DNA of 44,608 nucleotides from Bacteroidales bacterium (GCA_016286775.1 JAEEUA010000004.1:1-44608), one strand, 5' to 3'. Shown: positions 25,211 through 34,659, counted from the stretch's first letter. The notes: generated from the letters alone by a model not told the origin. A program made the numbers and translations.

Positions 25211-26734
25211 ATGTTTACACAAGAAGACCTTGACGTTCTTGCCAAACGTGGCATTAGTTTAGAGAAGGCCGAGAGCCAGCTCAAGTCATTTGAAACGGGC
25301 TTCCCCTATTTGAAGCTCAAAGGTGCAGCCTCCCCCGATTATGGCATCCTTGTTATTGATGACGATGCTGCCAAGTATTATCAGGACCTTTGGCAGAAGT
25401 ATCTGAAGGCAGACAACCAGATTCTGAAGTTTGTCCCTGCCTCTGGTGCAGCAAGCCGTATGTTCAAGAATCTCTTCGAGTTCCTGGACGCTGACTACGA
25501 TGTGCCGACCACCGATTTCGAGAAGAAGTTCTTTGCCGGCATCAAGCAGTTCGCCTTCTACCCCGAACTGGACGAAGCCTGTGTCAAGAACGAAGGAAAG
25601 GGCATTGATGACCTCATTGCTGCCGGTCAGTACAAGCCTGTTGTAGCCAACCTTCTTCTTCCAAAGGGTCTCAACTACGGACAGCTTCCGAAGGGTCTCC
25701 TGACCTTCCACCGCTCTTCGCAGGGCGTGCGCAAGGCTTTCGAGGAGCATCTGGAAGAAGGCGCCCTCTATGCTGCCAATGGAAAGGGACAGGTGAAGCT
25801 GCATTTCACGGTCAGCCCCGATCACCTGCCGCTCTTCGAAGCACTCGTAAAAGAGAAGCAGGCTGCCTACGAGATGCGCTATGGCGTGAAGTATAAGATC
25901 TCGTTCTCGGTACAGAAAGCCAGCACCGATACGTTGGCTGCCAATATGGACAACACGCCATTCCGCGACGAGAAGGGTAATCTCCTTTTCCGTCCCGGTG
26001 GACATGGAGCCCTTATCGAGAACCTGAACGAACAGGATGCCGACGTGATCTTCATCAAGAACATCGACAACGTGGTTCCTGAGAAGAAGAAGAGCCCGAC
26101 CATCGCCTACAAGCAGATCATCGGTGGCGTTCTTGTAAGCCTCCAGCAGAAGATCTTCTCGTACCTCCAGGTTCTGGAAGGCGGCAAGTACCAGCACGAG
26201 CATCTGATGGATATGCTCTACTTCCTCCAGAAGAACCTCTTCATCAAGAATCCCGACACCAAGCAGCTTGACGATACCGAACTTGCCCTTTACATCAAGA
26301 ACAAGCTCAATCGTCCGCTTCGCGTCTGCGGCATGGTGAAGAATGTGGGTGAGCCAGGTGGTGGTCCATTTATCGCCCAGTCTCCCGATGGAACCTATCA
26401 GCTCCAGATTCTCGAGTCGAGCCAGATTGACAAGGACAATGCCGACTATGTGGCCATGTTCAAGGAGGGTACCCATTTCAATCCCGTTGATCTCGTATGC
26501 GCTGTGAAGGATAAGAATGGAAAGCCATTCGACCTTCTCAAGTTCGTTGACCCGCAGACCGGCTTCATCTCCTTCAAGTCGAAGAACGGCAAGGAGCTGA
26601 AGGCCCTCGAGCTGCCTGGCCTTTGGAATGGTGCGATGTCCGACTGGAACACCGTATTTGTGGACGTTGATCTGCTGACCTTCAATCCGGTCAAGACTGT
26701 CAACGACCTGCTTCGTCCTATGCATCAATATTAA
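25211..26734 (+). CDS. DUF4301 family protein
   Basis: A 507-aa soluble protein of the Bacteroidetes family DUF4301. Typical segments are the N-terminal FTQEDLDVLAKRGIS, KFVPASGAASRMFKNLFEFL near residue 75-95, a central HGALIENLNEQDADVIFIKN, and GGPFIAQSPDG. The ASGAASRM and GGHGALIENL arrangement resembles nucleotide-sugar pyrophosphorylase folds (a Gly-rich loop and an aspartate-containing strand), so a nucleotidyltransferase-like activity is possible but unproven. It is transcribed from its own promoter, with an MFS transporter starting 26 nt downstream that may share the transcript. Confidence 0.85.
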   Translation: MFTQEDLDVLAKRGISLEKAESQLKSFETGFPYLKLKGAASPDYGILVIDDDAAKYYQDLWQKYLKADNQILKFVPASGAASRMFKNLFEFLDADYDVPTTDFEKKFFAGIKQFAFYPELDEACVKNEGKGIDDLIAAGQYKPVVANLLLPKGLNYGQLPKGLLTFHRSSQGVRKAFEEHLEEGALYAANGKGQVKLHFTVSPDHLPLFEALVKEKQAAYEMRYGVKYKISFSVQKASTDTLAANMDNTPFRDEKGNLLFRPGGHGALIENLNEQDADVIFIKNIDNVVPEKKKSPTIAYKQIIGGVLVSLQQKIFSYLQVLEGGKYQHEHLMDMLYFLQKNLFIKNPDTKQLDDTELALYIKNKLNRPLRVCGMVKNVGEPGGGPFIAQSPDGTYQLQILESSQIDKDNADYVAMFKEGTHFNPVDLVCAVKDKNGKPFDLLKFVDPQTGFISFKSKNGKELKALELPGLWNGAMSDWNTVFVDVDLLTFNPVKTVNDLLRPMHQY

Positions 26735-26760
26735 TTCTAATTTGGGCGTCGTAAACTACG

Positions 26761-28107
26761 ATGCCCATTTTACGTATCCTTATGAACATGAAATTGCGTT
26801 TGGCAGTGATGAACTTCCTGGAGTTCGCTGTCTGGGGTGCCTACCTGACCTGTATGGGCAATTATCTTGGCAAGGCTGGATTGGGCGAGCAGATCGCCTG
26901 GTTCTATGCCATCCAGGGTATCGTGTCGATCTTCATGCCTACACTGATGGGCATCGTTGCGGATAAGTACATCCAGCCCCAGCGTCTTCTGGGCATCTGT
27001 CATCTGCTTGCCGGCGGCTTCATGCTGGGCTGCTGGATGATGGGCGTACAGGCAGGATTCGGAAACGAGCTGGCCAACAAGGGCCTTTTCATCGCCCTTT
27101 ATACGCTTAGTGTCGCCTTCTTCATGCCGACCATCGCTTTGGCTAACACGACGGCCTTCACAATCCTCAAGGAACGTGGGATGGATACCGTCAAGGATTT
27201 CCCGCCCATTAGAGTATTGGGTACAATCGGCTTTATTGCAACCATGTGGATTGTGAACTGTGCAGTTTGGGAGAATGGTTCGTTCTCGTTCACTTTCGAT
27301 GACAACGCGCACAAGTTCCAGTACACCTATATGCAGTTCTTCGTTTCGGGCATCCTGAGTCTGATACTCTTCATCTATTGCTTCACCTTGCCCGAATGCA
27401 AGCTTGGCAGCAAGAAGGAAAAGACCTCTCTGGTGGAAGCCCTGGGCTTGAATGCATTCAAGCTTTTCAAGACGAAGAAGATGGCCCTTTTCTTCATCTT
27501 CTCTGCCTTGTTGGGAATGAGTCTGCAGGTTACTAACGGCTATGCCGGTCCTTTCATCACCAGTTTCAAGGGTAGTGCCGATCCGGTCATTGCGTCCTCG
27601 TTCGCTGCCAACAATGCGACCTTGCTCACTTCCATCTCGCAGATCAGTGAAGCCCTCTGCATCCTGATGATACCCTTCTTCCTCAAGCGGTTCGGTATCA
27701 AGGTCGTCATGCTCATGTCCATGTTCGCCTGGGTATTCCGATTCGGATTCTTCGGATTAGGTAATCCTGCCATGCCGGGTGTGCTGCTCTTCATCTTGTC
27801 CTGTATTGTCTATGGCGTTGCCTTCGACTTCTTCAACGTCTCGGGCGGCATCTTTGTCGATCAGGAATGTGAACCCAGCATCAAGGCTTCGGCACAGGGT
27901 CTGTTTATGATGATGACCAATGGCATCGGCGCCACTGTCGGAACATTGGCAGCAGGTGAGATTGTCAATCACTATTGTACTTGGCAAGGTGATTATCTGT
28001 TGGGCGATTGGCCCTCCTGCTGGTTTGTGTTTGCCGGCTTTGCCCTCACAGTTGCCATTTTGTTTGCCATCTTCTTCCAGTACAAGCATGACCCTGGGAA
28101 ACGTTGA
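26761..28107 (+). CDS. MFS transporter, nucleoside:H+ symporter (NupG-like)
   Basis: A 448-aa polytopic inner-membrane protein with about 12 hydrophobic segments. The beginning MNMKLRLAVMNFLEFAVWGAY fits the nucleoside:proton symporter family (PF03825). Typical features are GIVADKYIQPQRLLG after helix 2 and GVAFDFFNVSGGIFVDQE before helix 11. The likely substrate is nucleosides, imported with protons. Translation may begin at ATG 26761, giving seven extra residues, or at ATG 26782, which gives the family-like MNMKLRL start; no RBS decides. It follows DUF4301 closely and precedes rsmE by 46 nt. Confidence 0.88.
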   Translation: MPILRILMNMKLRLAVMNFLEFAVWGAYLTCMGNYLGKAGLGEQIAWFYAIQGIVSIFMPTLMGIVADKYIQPQRLLGICHLLAGGFMLGCWMMGVQAGFGNELANKGLFIALYTLSVAFFMPTIALANTTAFTILKERGMDTVKDFPPIRVLGTIGFIATMWIVNCAVWENGSFSFTFDDNAHKFQYTYMQFFVSGILSLILFIYCFTLPECKLGSKKEKTSLVEALGLNAFKLFKTKKMALFFIFSALLGMSLQVTNGYAGPFITSFKGSADPVIASSFAANNATLLTSISQISEALCILMIPFFLKRFGIKVVMLMSMFAWVFRFGFFGLGNPAMPGVLLFILSCIVYGVAFDFFNVSGGIFVDQECEPSIKASAQGLFMMMTNGIGATVGTLAAGEIVNHYCTWQGDYLLGDWPSCWFVFAGFALTVAILFAIFFQYKHDPGKR

Positions 28108-28153
28108 TTTCTGAATTGTTTCTCAATCCTTGTTTTCAATTGCTATTCACACT

Positions 28154-28855
28154 ATGATTATTTTTTATTCGCCTGACATAAAGACATGTCCCAACCTTCC
28201 TGAGGAAGAGTCGGGGCATGTCGTGCGTGTCTTGCGTCATGTTGAAGGGGATGAAGTTGAAGTGGTAGATGGAAAAGGCACCTGGTATCATTGCCGAATA
28301 ATTGATGCGCATCCCAAGCATTGCAGCGTCGAAATACTTTCGTCACATCCGGATGCACATTGGCCCTATCGCGTCGAACTGGCTATAGGACCGACCAAAC
28401 ATCTCGACCGAATGGAGTGGTGGCTCGAAAAGGCTGTTGAGATCGGTCTCGATCGTTTTACTCCCTTGCGTTGCAGATTTTCTGAACGAAAGGAGCTGAA
28501 GGTCGATCGAATGTATCGAATCGCTGTTTCAGCCATGAAGCAGAGCCTCAAGGCCACGCTTCCCCGCATCGATGATATGACCGATATCAAGACGTTTATC
28601 CAGGAGCCTTTTGACGGGCAGAAGTTCATAGCCCATTGTGTCGAAGACCAGCCGCGACAATTGTTATCACATCTGATACAGAAAGGTAGTCCGGTGAGAA
28701 TACTGATTGGCCCGGAAGGTGATTTCAGTTCGGATGAGATTGCCTTGGCAATTCAAAACGGTTACATTCCAATTTCCCTGGGGGAACAAAGACTTCGTAC
28801 CGAAACAGCTGCCTTAGTTTCGGTTCACACAGTACATATTATTAATAGTATTTAA
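28154..28855 (+). CDS. rsmE: 16S rRNA (uracil(1498)-N(3))-methyltransferase
   Basis: RsmE (233 aa) methylates U1498 of 16S rRNA using S-adenosylmethionine. It has an N-terminal PUA-like domain (HVVRVLRHVEGDEVEVVDGKG) and a C-terminal SPOUT knot with GPTKHLDRMEWWLEKAVEIG, AMKQSLKATLP, LIGPEGDFSSDE and SLGEQRLRTETAAL, all diagnostic. The frame extends eight codons upstream of the ATG at 28154, but that ATG gives the conserved MIIFYSPDI start. The cas6-like gene follows after 28 nt and is probably cotranscribed. Confidence 0.95.
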   Translation: MIIFYSPDIKTCPNLPEEESGHVVRVLRHVEGDEVEVVDGKGTWYHCRIIDAHPKHCSVEILSSHPDAHWPYRVELAIGPTKHLDRMEWWLEKAVEIGLDRFTPLRCRFSERKELKVDRMYRIAVSAMKQSLKATLPRIDDMTDIKTFIQEPFDGQKFIAHCVEDQPRQLLSHLIQKGSPVRILIGPEGDFSSDEIALAIQNGYIPISLGEQRLRTETAALVSVHTVHIINSI

Positions 28856-28883
28856 TCATTCATTTTCCTAAATCTTTTTTATT

Positions 28884-29666
28884 TTGCGACTTAAAATTAC
28901 ACTTGAAGTTTTGCCCGAAGTTAGTGGCAATATACTTCCTATTAGCTATCAGTTTGAACTTGCAGCAGCTTTCACACGCCTGATTACTTCCGACAAGGAA
29001 GCCTATGATGCCTGGCTTGCTGACAATGGTCTGACGCCTCTTGACAACATCCGTCAGAAGGTCTATTCGTTGAGTAACCTGTACGTGCCCAAGGTTTTCG
29101 TCGAAGGAGACCGACTGTATGTCAACGTTCCCAGGATTCAGTTCTGGGTGTCTTTCCTGCCTGAAGTCGAGACGCGGTCGTTCATCGATGCCCAGCTGCT
29201 TGATAAACAGTTTTCGATCGGAGATTCCAAGTCCGCAGTTACTTTCAAGATCTCTGCCATCAACGACATCTCACCCGTCGTTTTTACCGACGTAATGGAA
29301 TATCAGTCCATTTCGCCGGTTGTGATCAAGGCGCTACGACCCAACAATACGCTTGACTACCTGTCGCCCGACAACCAGTTCTTCTCACAGTTCATGGTTG
29401 AGGAGCTGATTGAACGTTGGGAGGCTTTCTACAAGCGCAAGTACGAAGGGGACCGTTCTTTCCACTTCAACCTGCTTGCTGCGCCTCGTCGGAAAGCTGT
29501 GACAATCTTCACGGATACTCCGCGACATCAGAAAGTGGTGGGCTATATGCTCAAATTCAAGCTTAAGATGTCACCTGTTCTGCAGGAGTTTGCCTACGTC
29601 TGCGGCTTGGGCGATGACATCGGATTCGGTTTCGGATACATTGAGCTTTTGAAGAAAAAGAAGTGA
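28884..29666 (+). CDS. cas6: Orphan Cas6-like CRISPR endoribonuclease homologue (catalytic residues apparently missing)
   Basis: A 260-aa protein with the Cas6 shape: a first beta strand MRLKITLEVLP, a ferredoxin-like fold, and a C-terminal glycine-rich loop (G241-L-G, then GFGFG at 247-251, YIELL). Cas6 proteins cut CRISPR precursor RNA. By hand alignment with Pyrococcus furiosus Cas6, whose catalytic residues are Y31, H46 and K52, this protein has T31, A46 and no Lys at the third position, so classical cleavage is doubtful. Translation must begin at TTG 28884, because a stop lies at 28869 and the first in-frame ATG is far inside. No other cas gene and no CRISPR array is in the window. It sits 28 nt after rsmE and ends in a strong terminator. 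Confidence 0.78.
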   Translation: MRLKITLEVLPEVSGNILPISYQFELAAAFTRLITSDKEAYDAWLADNGLTPLDNIRQKVYSLSNLYVPKVFVEGDRLYVNVPRIQFWVSFLPEVETRSFIDAQLLDKQFSIGDSKSAVTFKISAINDISPVVFTDVMEYQSISPVVIKALRPNNTLDYLSPDNQFFSQFMVEELIERWEAFYKRKYEGDRSFHFNLLAAPRRKAVTIFTDTPRHQKVVGYMLKFKLKMSPVLQEFAYVCGLGDDIGFGFGYIELLKKKK

Positions 29667-29707
29667 TTTTTATCGAAAAATGAGGTAAAACACATCCAAA
29701 CTACACG

Positions 29708-29735
29708 AAAGAGGCGTTTTTTTCGCCTCTTTTTT
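29708..29735 (+). terminator. Intrinsic terminator after the cas6-like gene
   Basis: AAAGAGGCG (29708-29716) pairs perfectly with CGCCTCTTT (29724-29732) around a T7 loop, followed by more T residues. It closes the unit upstream, 42 nt after the cas6 stop. With A/T flanks it could also work in reverse. Confidence 0.75.
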
Positions 29736-29777
29736 CATTTTTTTTCAAAAAAATTACTTATTTTAAATTATTATTCG

Positions 29778-29785
29778 TACCTTTG
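29778..29785 (+). promoter_or_regulatory. Candidate -7 box for the DUF349 gene
   Basis: TACCTTTG matches TAnnTTTG, 50 nt before the ATG at 29835. No TTTG -33 box is at the right distance. The predicted transcription start coincides with the hairpin at 29791-29811. Confidence 0.5.
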
Positions 29786-29790
29786 CACGC

Positions 29791-29811
29791 CCGTTATATC
29801 TATTATAACGG
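29791..29811 (+). promoter_or_regulatory. Hairpin at the predicted 5' end of the DUF349 transcript
   Basis: CCGTTATA and TATAACGG pair perfectly around TCTAT. The stem begins about 6 nt after the -7 box, so the RNA would start with it. A 5'-terminal stem can protect RNA from decay; an operator for a DNA-binding protein is the other reading. Confidence 0.5.
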
Positions 29812-29834
29812 ATTGTTTTACAAAATCTATTATT

Positions 29835-31625
29835 ATGTCAGAGACCCTCGATCCTATCCAGCAGGAAGAGAACATGCTTCCTACGGAACCTGCAGCAGCC
29901 GAAGATGCTGCTGAATCTGCTGTTGAAGTTGAATCAACAGAGAATACTGAAGACAAGAAGATTTATGCGAACCGCACAGAGATTCTTGAGCGTATGGCAG
30001 AAATCGCTGGTATTGCCACCGAATCTGTCAAGAATGAAATCAGCTACCTCAAGTTACTCTACTACAAGTTGCGTCAACAGGAGACCGATGCCGAGATGCA
30101 GGCCTTCATTGACGGGAACGGTGATCCGGCTACGTATGAATCGAAGGCCGACGAACTTGAACCACGTCTCAAGGACCTCCTGAATATTCAGAAGGAGGCA
30201 CGTGCTGCCATGGTGAAGGCTCGCGATGAAGAATTTGCCCATAATTTGGCCCAGAAGAAGGAAATTCTGGACAAAATGGAGGTCATCGCAAGCAACGCCG
30301 AGGATGTGGGTCAGAAGTACAACGAATTCCAGGAACTGCAGAAACAGTTCAAGGAGATCGGTTCTGTCGATCAGCAGGAGGTTGCGGGTCTTTGGAAACG
30401 CTATACCCAGTTGACCGAGCAGTTCTACGATGCCCTCAAGATCAACAAGGAGCTTCGCGATTACGATTTCCGCAAGAACTATGAGGCTAAGCTGCAGATT
30501 TGCGAAGAGGCTGAGAAGCTCACACAGGCTGCTGATGTGGTTGATGCTTTCCGCAAGCTCCAGGAGATGCATGAGCAATGGCGCATCATCGGTCCAGTCG
30601 CTCCTTCTGTACGTGAAGAAATCTGGAACCGCTTCAAGGCTGCCTCCACCGAAATCAACAAGCGTCATCAGGAGCACTTCGAGCGCTTGAAGGCACAGGA
30701 ACACGCCAACGAGGTCGGCAAGACCGCCATCTGCGAGAAGATTGAAGCTATCGATCTCTCTCAGATCAATACCTTGAAAGGTTGGGAGGATGCCACCAAG
30801 GTTATCCTTGCCTTCCAGGATGAGTGGCGCAAGCTGGGATTTGCATCCAAGCGTGTCAACACCCAGCTCTTCGAGCGTTTCCGCCAGTCTTGTGATAACT
30901 TCTTCAACCAGAAGGCTGAATATTATCATTCCGTTCGTGGCGAACAGAACGAGAACCTCCAGATAAAGCTTGCTCTCTGTGAGAAGGCCGAGGCGTTGAG
31001 CACCAGCACCGAATGGCGCAAGACCACCGATCAGCTCATCGCCCTCCAGAATGAGTGGAAGACCATTGGTCCAGCTCCTCGCAAGAGTTCTCAGCAGGTT
31101 TGGGAGCGTTTCAAGTCGGCTTGCGATGCCTTCTTCCGTGCCAAGGAAGAGGCTGTCGGTGGTGAACGCGCTACCGAACGTGCCAACTTCGAGAAGAAGC
31201 AGGAGATTATTCTTGCACTCAATAACCTGAAGGAAGATGTGGAGAACGCTTCGGTCGGTGCTGTTCGTGAACTGATGAACAAATGGTCGGAGATTGGTCA
31301 CGTACCCTTCAAGGAAAAGGACAAGCTTCAGGCCAAGTACAGGGAGCTCATCGATTTCTTCTACGAGAAACTCGACATGAAGGGACAGCGTCGTCGCTTC
31401 GAAGGCATCCGTGAGCGTGTTGCCGGTATCAAGGACTCCAACACGCTTCAGCGCAAGCTCGAGCGCCTGATGAACGACCTCAAGACCTACGAGAACAACC
31501 TCGGTTTCCTCAATGCCAAGTCGAAGAGCGGCAATGGTCTGGTTGCCTTGATGCAGAGCAAGATGGACGAGCTCAAGGCTGAGATTGAAGAGCTGAAGAA
31601 GCGAATCGAAGCAGGCGAAAAGTAA
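29835..31625 (+). CDS. DUF349 domain-containing protein
   Basis: A 596-aa, almost entirely helical, highly charged protein. It contains about five copies of the DUF349 repeat (some 75 residues each). These are recognisable from a W-(K/R) or F-K core: KQFKEIGSVD, EQWRIIGPVAPSVREEIWNRFKAA, DEWRKLGFASKRVN, NEWKTIGPAPRKSSQQVWERFKSA, NKWSEIGHVPFKEKDKLQ. The first 55 residues are acidic and low in complexity, and a coiled coil ends the protein (LKAEIEELKKRIEAGEK). Function is not established; an RNA- or DNA-associated scaffold is a guess from the family's composition. It has its own promoter and is followed by valS after 51 nt. Confidence 0.85.
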   Translation: MSETLDPIQQEENMLPTEPAAAEDAAESAVEVESTENTEDKKIYANRTEILERMAEIAGIATESVKNEISYLKLLYYKLRQQETDAEMQAFIDGNGDPATYESKADELEPRLKDLLNIQKEARAAMVKARDEEFAHNLAQKKEILDKMEVIASNAEDVGQKYNEFQELQKQFKEIGSVDQQEVAGLWKRYTQLTEQFYDALKINKELRDYDFRKNYEAKLQICEEAEKLTQAADVVDAFRKLQEMHEQWRIIGPVAPSVREEIWNRFKAASTEINKRHQEHFERLKAQEHANEVGKTAICEKIEAIDLSQINTLKGWEDATKVILAFQDEWRKLGFASKRVNTQLFERFRQSCDNFFNQKAEYYHSVRGEQNENLQIKLALCEKAEALSTSTEWRKTTDQLIALQNEWKTIGPAPRKSSQQVWERFKSACDAFFRAKEEAVGGERATERANFEKKQEIILALNNLKEDVENASVGAVRELMNKWSEIGHVPFKEKDKLQAKYRELIDFFYEKLDMKGQRRRFEGIRERVAGIKDSNTLQRKLERLMNDLKTYENNLGFLNAKSKSGNGLVALMQSKMDELKAEIEELKKRIEAGEK

Positions 31626-31639
31626 TAACCTTTATCATA

Positions 31640-31662
31640 CGGCGGGACACATTGCCCCGCCG
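31640..31662 (+). promoter_or_regulatory. GC-rich hairpin between the DUF349 gene and valS
   Basis: CGGCGGG (31640-31646) and CCCGCCG (31656-31662) form a perfect 7-bp stem with a 9-nt loop, 14 nt before the valS ATG. There is no T-run downstream, so it is not a clear terminator. It may separate DUF349 and valS expression or hinder translation initiation of valS. Confidence 0.45.
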
Positions 31663-31676
31663 CAAATTTATTAGAA

Positions 31677-34448
31677 ATGGAATTAGCATCAAAATACAAT
31701 CCCTCAGAAGTTGAGGACAAATGGTATCAGTATTGGCTGGACAACAAGGCGTTCAGCAGTAAACCCGATGGCCGTGAGGCTTATACGGTGGTTATTCCAC
31801 CCCCGAATGTGACGGGTGTCCTTCACATGGGCCATGTACTGAATGAAACGATTCAGGATATCCTCGTTCGCCGTGCGCGTATGGAGGGTAAGAACTCCTG
31901 TTGGGTGCCTGGCACCGACCATGCCAGTATTGCCACCGAGGCCAAGGTCATCAAGCGCCTTGCCGAACAGGGTATCAAGAAATCTGACCTTACCCGTGAT
32001 GAATTTTTGAAGCATGCCTGGGCCTGGACCGATGAACATGGCGGAATCATCCTCAAGCAGCTGCGCAAATTGGGTTGTTCCTGCGATTGGGACCGCACGG
32101 CGTTCACCATGGACGATTTGCGTTCCGAATCGGTCATCAAGGTTTTCTGCGACCTCTATGATAAGGGCCTCATCTATCGTGGCCTGCGTATGGTAAACTG
32201 GGATCCCGAGCGTCAAACAGCTCTTTCGGACGAAGAAGTTATCTATCACGAGGAGCATTCCAAGCTCTACTACATGAAATATTATGTCGATGAGCCTGCC
32301 GGCAGTACCGATGGCGAGGAGCCGAATGCTATCGTTATCTGCAACAACGACAAGCCCTTCGATCCAGAAGTGAAGTGCCAGGTTATCCATCGTGACCCGC
32401 AAGGCCGTCGTTATGCTGTCGTTGCTACGACACGTCCCGAGACCATCATGGGCGATGTGGCTGTCTGCATCAATCCCAAGGACCCGAAGAACACCTGGCT
32501 CAAGGGTAAGCGTGTAATTGTGCCGATGGTCAACCGTGTGGTTCCCATCATCGAGGACCGCTATGTGGAGATTGAGTTCGGTACAGGTTGCCTGAAGGTT
32601 ACTCCCGCCCATGACGTTAATGACTATGCATTGGGTCAGAAATATAATCTGGAGGCTATTGATATCTTCAATCCCGATGCAACATTAAGCGAAGCTGCAG
32701 GTCTTTATATCGGCATGGATCGTTTTGATTGCCGCAACCAGATCACGATTGACATGAACGCTGCCGGTCTGCTCGAGAAGGAAGAGGATTACGACAACAA
32801 GGTCGGCTTTTCCGAGCGTACGAATGTGCCCATCGAACCACGTCTTTCGTTGCAATGGTTCATCCGTATGCAGCATTTTGCTGATATTGCTCTTCCTCCT
32901 GTGATGAAGGATGAGATCCAGTTCTATCCTGCCAAGTACAAGTCCACTTATCGCAACTGGTTGGAGAATATCAAGGACTGGTGCATCAGTCGCCAGCTTT
33001 GGTGGGGTCATCGCATTCCTGCCTACTTCCTGCCAGGTCAGGAGAATGTCAAGGACGAAGATAAGAAATATGTTGTTGCTCCTACTCGCGAAGAAGCCTT
33101 GACCAAGGCGCAAAAGATTGCAGGCTATGAGAACCTGAAGGCAGAAGACCTGATTCAGGACGAAGGCGCTCTGGATACCTGGTTCTCGAGCTGGCTCTGG
33201 CCTATCTCGCTCTTCAATGGCATTCTCGATCCGAACAACAAGGAAATCCAGTATTACTATCCGACATCCGATCTGGTTACTGGACCCGATATCATCTTCT
33301 TCTGGGTTGCCCGCATGATTATGGCCGGTTATGAGTACATGGACAACATGCCATTCCGTCATGTTTATTTCACGGGTATTGTTCGTGATAAGTTGGGCCG
33401 CAAGATGTCCAAGTCGTTGGGCAATTCGCCCGATCCGCTCGACCTCATCGACCGATTCGGAGCCGATGGTGTGCGTATGGGTATGATGCTCTCTGCACCA
33501 GCCGGTAACGACATTCTCTTTGATGAATCACTTTGCGAACAGGGCCGAAACTTCAACAACAAGATCTGGAACTCCTTCCGTCTGGTTCAAGGATGGACTG
33601 TTGCTGACATTCCTCAGCCCGAGGCTTCTCGCAAGGCGTGCGAGTGGTTCGATGCCAAGGTGAAGAGCGTGGGCTTTGAACTTCAGGATCTCTTTGGCAA
33701 GTATCGTCTGTCCGAGGCTTTGATGCTCGTCTATAAGTTGTTCTGGGATGACTTCTCGGCGTGGTATCTCGAACTTATCAAGCCTGCTTTCGGTTCACCG
33801 ATCGACCGCGTCACCTACGACAAGACCATTCAGTACTTCGATACGGTGCTCAAGATGCTCCATCCCTTCATGCCCTTCATCACCGAAGCATTGTGGCAGA
33901 ATATTACGGAGCGCAAGGAAGGCGAAAGCATCATGTTCCAGACCCTTCCTACCTATACCGAGCCATCTGAAGAAGAAAAGAAGTTGATTGCAGATTTCCA
34001 GGCTGCTACTGAGGTTATTGCCGGCATTCGTACCATTCGTGCCCAGAAGCAGATGTCTCCGAAGGTTGCTGTCGAACTGCTTGTTGTTAATGCCGATTCG
34101 AACAACGTTGCCAAGTCCCTGGCTGCAGTCATTACCAAGTCGGCCAATACGTCTGACATCCGGTTCGTCAGCGAGAAGCAAGGCATTTGCGCCAGCTTCA
34201 TGGTTGGTACTACCGAATATGCCGTGCCCCTTGGCGAAAGCGTCAACGTGGAAGAGGAGCTCAAGAAGCTGGATGCTGATCTCAAGTACAACGAGGGCTT
34301 CCTTGCCAGTGTCATGAAGAAGCTCGGCAACGAACGTTTTGTCAATGGCGCTCCTCCGCAGGTTGTTGCCAACGAACAGAAGAAGAAGGCCGACGCTGAA
34401 CAGAAGATCGCTGCCATCAAGGAGGCCATTGCTGCGCTCAAGGCTTAA
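31677..34448 (+). CDS. valS: Valine--tRNA ligase
   Basis: A 923-aa class Ia aminoacyl-tRNA synthetase that charges tRNA-Val with valine. The ATP-binding HIGH motif is H50-M-G-H53 in VLHMGHVLN and the KMSKS loop is K576-S580 in [14 protein letters not shown]. The editing (CP1) domain includes [14 protein letters not shown] and the zinc-binding-like [12 protein letters not shown]. An anticodon-binding domain follows, and the C-terminal 70 residues form the ValS coiled-coil tRNA-binding arm, with Lys and Glu heptads. Length is normal. The ATG at 31677 follows the DUF349 gene by 51 nt. Confidence 0.97.
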   Translation: MELASKYNPSEVEDKWYQYWLDNKAFSSKPDGREAYTVVIPPPNVTGVLHMGHVLNETIQDILVRRARMEGKNSCWVPGTDHASIATEAKVIKRLAEQGIKKSDLTRDEFLKHAWAWTDEHGGIILKQLRKLGCSCDWDRTAFTMDDLRSESVIKVFCDLYDKGLIYRGLRMVNWDPERQTALSDEEVIYHEEHSKLYYMKYYVDEPAGSTDGEEPNAIVICNNDKPFDPEVKCQVIHRDPQGRRYAVVATTRPETIMGDVAVCINPKDPKNTWLKGKRVIVPMVNRVVPIIEDRYVEIEFGTGCLKVTPAHDVNDYALGQKYNLEAIDIFNPDATLSEAAGLYIGMDRFDCRNQITIDMNAAGLLEKEEDYDNKVGFSERTNVPIEPRLSLQWFIRMQHFADIALPPVMKDEIQFYPAKYKSTYRNWLENIKDWCISRQLWWGHRIPAYFLPGQENVKDEDKKYVVAPTREEALTKAQKIAGYENLKAEDLIQDEGALDTWFSSWLWPISLFNGILDPNNKEIQYYYPTSDLVTGPDIIFFWVARMIMAGYEYMDNMPFRHVYFTGIVRDKLGRKMSKSLGNSPDPLDLIDRFGADGVRMGMMLSAPAGNDILFDESLCEQGRNFNNKIWNSFRLVQGWTVADIPQPEASRKACEWFDAKVKSVGFELQDLFGKYRLSEALMLVYKLFWDDFSAWYLELIKPAFGSPIDRVTYDKTIQYFDTVLKMLHPFMPFITEALWQNITERKEGESIMFQTLPTYTEPSEEEKKLIADFQAATEVIAGIRTIRAQKQMSPKVAVELLVVNADSNNVAKSLAAVITKSANTSDIRFVSEKQGICASFMVGTTEYAVPLGESVNVEEELKKLDADLKYNEGFLASVMKKLGNERFVNGAPPQVVANEQKKKADAEQKIAAIKEAIAALKA

Positions 34449-34453
34449 TCTAT

Positions 34454-34484
34454 TGAGGTTGTGAGGAATCCCCTCACAACCTCA
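34454..34484 (+). terminator. Putative valS terminator hairpin
   Basis: TGAGGTTGTGAGG (34454-34466) pairs perfectly over 13 bp with CCTCACAACCTCA (34472-34484), with a 5-nt loop. It starts 6 nt after the valS stop. The following TTGTGTATTAATT is only weakly T-rich, so termination efficiency is uncertain. Confidence 0.6.
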
Positions 34485-34530
34485 TTGTGTATTAATTCTA
34501 ATCTGACGGGGTAATTTGTTTTCGAGTTGC

Positions 34531-34634
34531 CGGAATATCGGAATACCGTTATACCGGTATACCGTAATACCGATATCCCGTTATACCGGAATATCGTAAT
34601 CCCGGAATCTCGAAGTCCAAAATCCCGAAATCCC
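34531..34634. repeat. 8-bp tandem repeat (CGTAATAC-like), about 13 units
   Basis: CG dinucleotides recur exactly every 8 nt from 34531 to about 34611, and the last two units drift to AAAATCCC/GAAATCCC. The consensus is CG(T/G)(A/T)ATAC. Units are related but rarely identical. One stretch is the palindrome TATACCGGTATA. The array fills the space between the valS hairpin and the GH106 gene, and no promoter box is visible there. Confidence 0.8.
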
Positions 34635-34659
34635 TCCCCACCAAAAACACCACCACATC

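Noticed and set aside
25286..26728. Open frame of 480 codons antisense to the DUF4301 gene
   Set aside because: Shadow of a strong plus-strand family match; no promoter or motif of its own.
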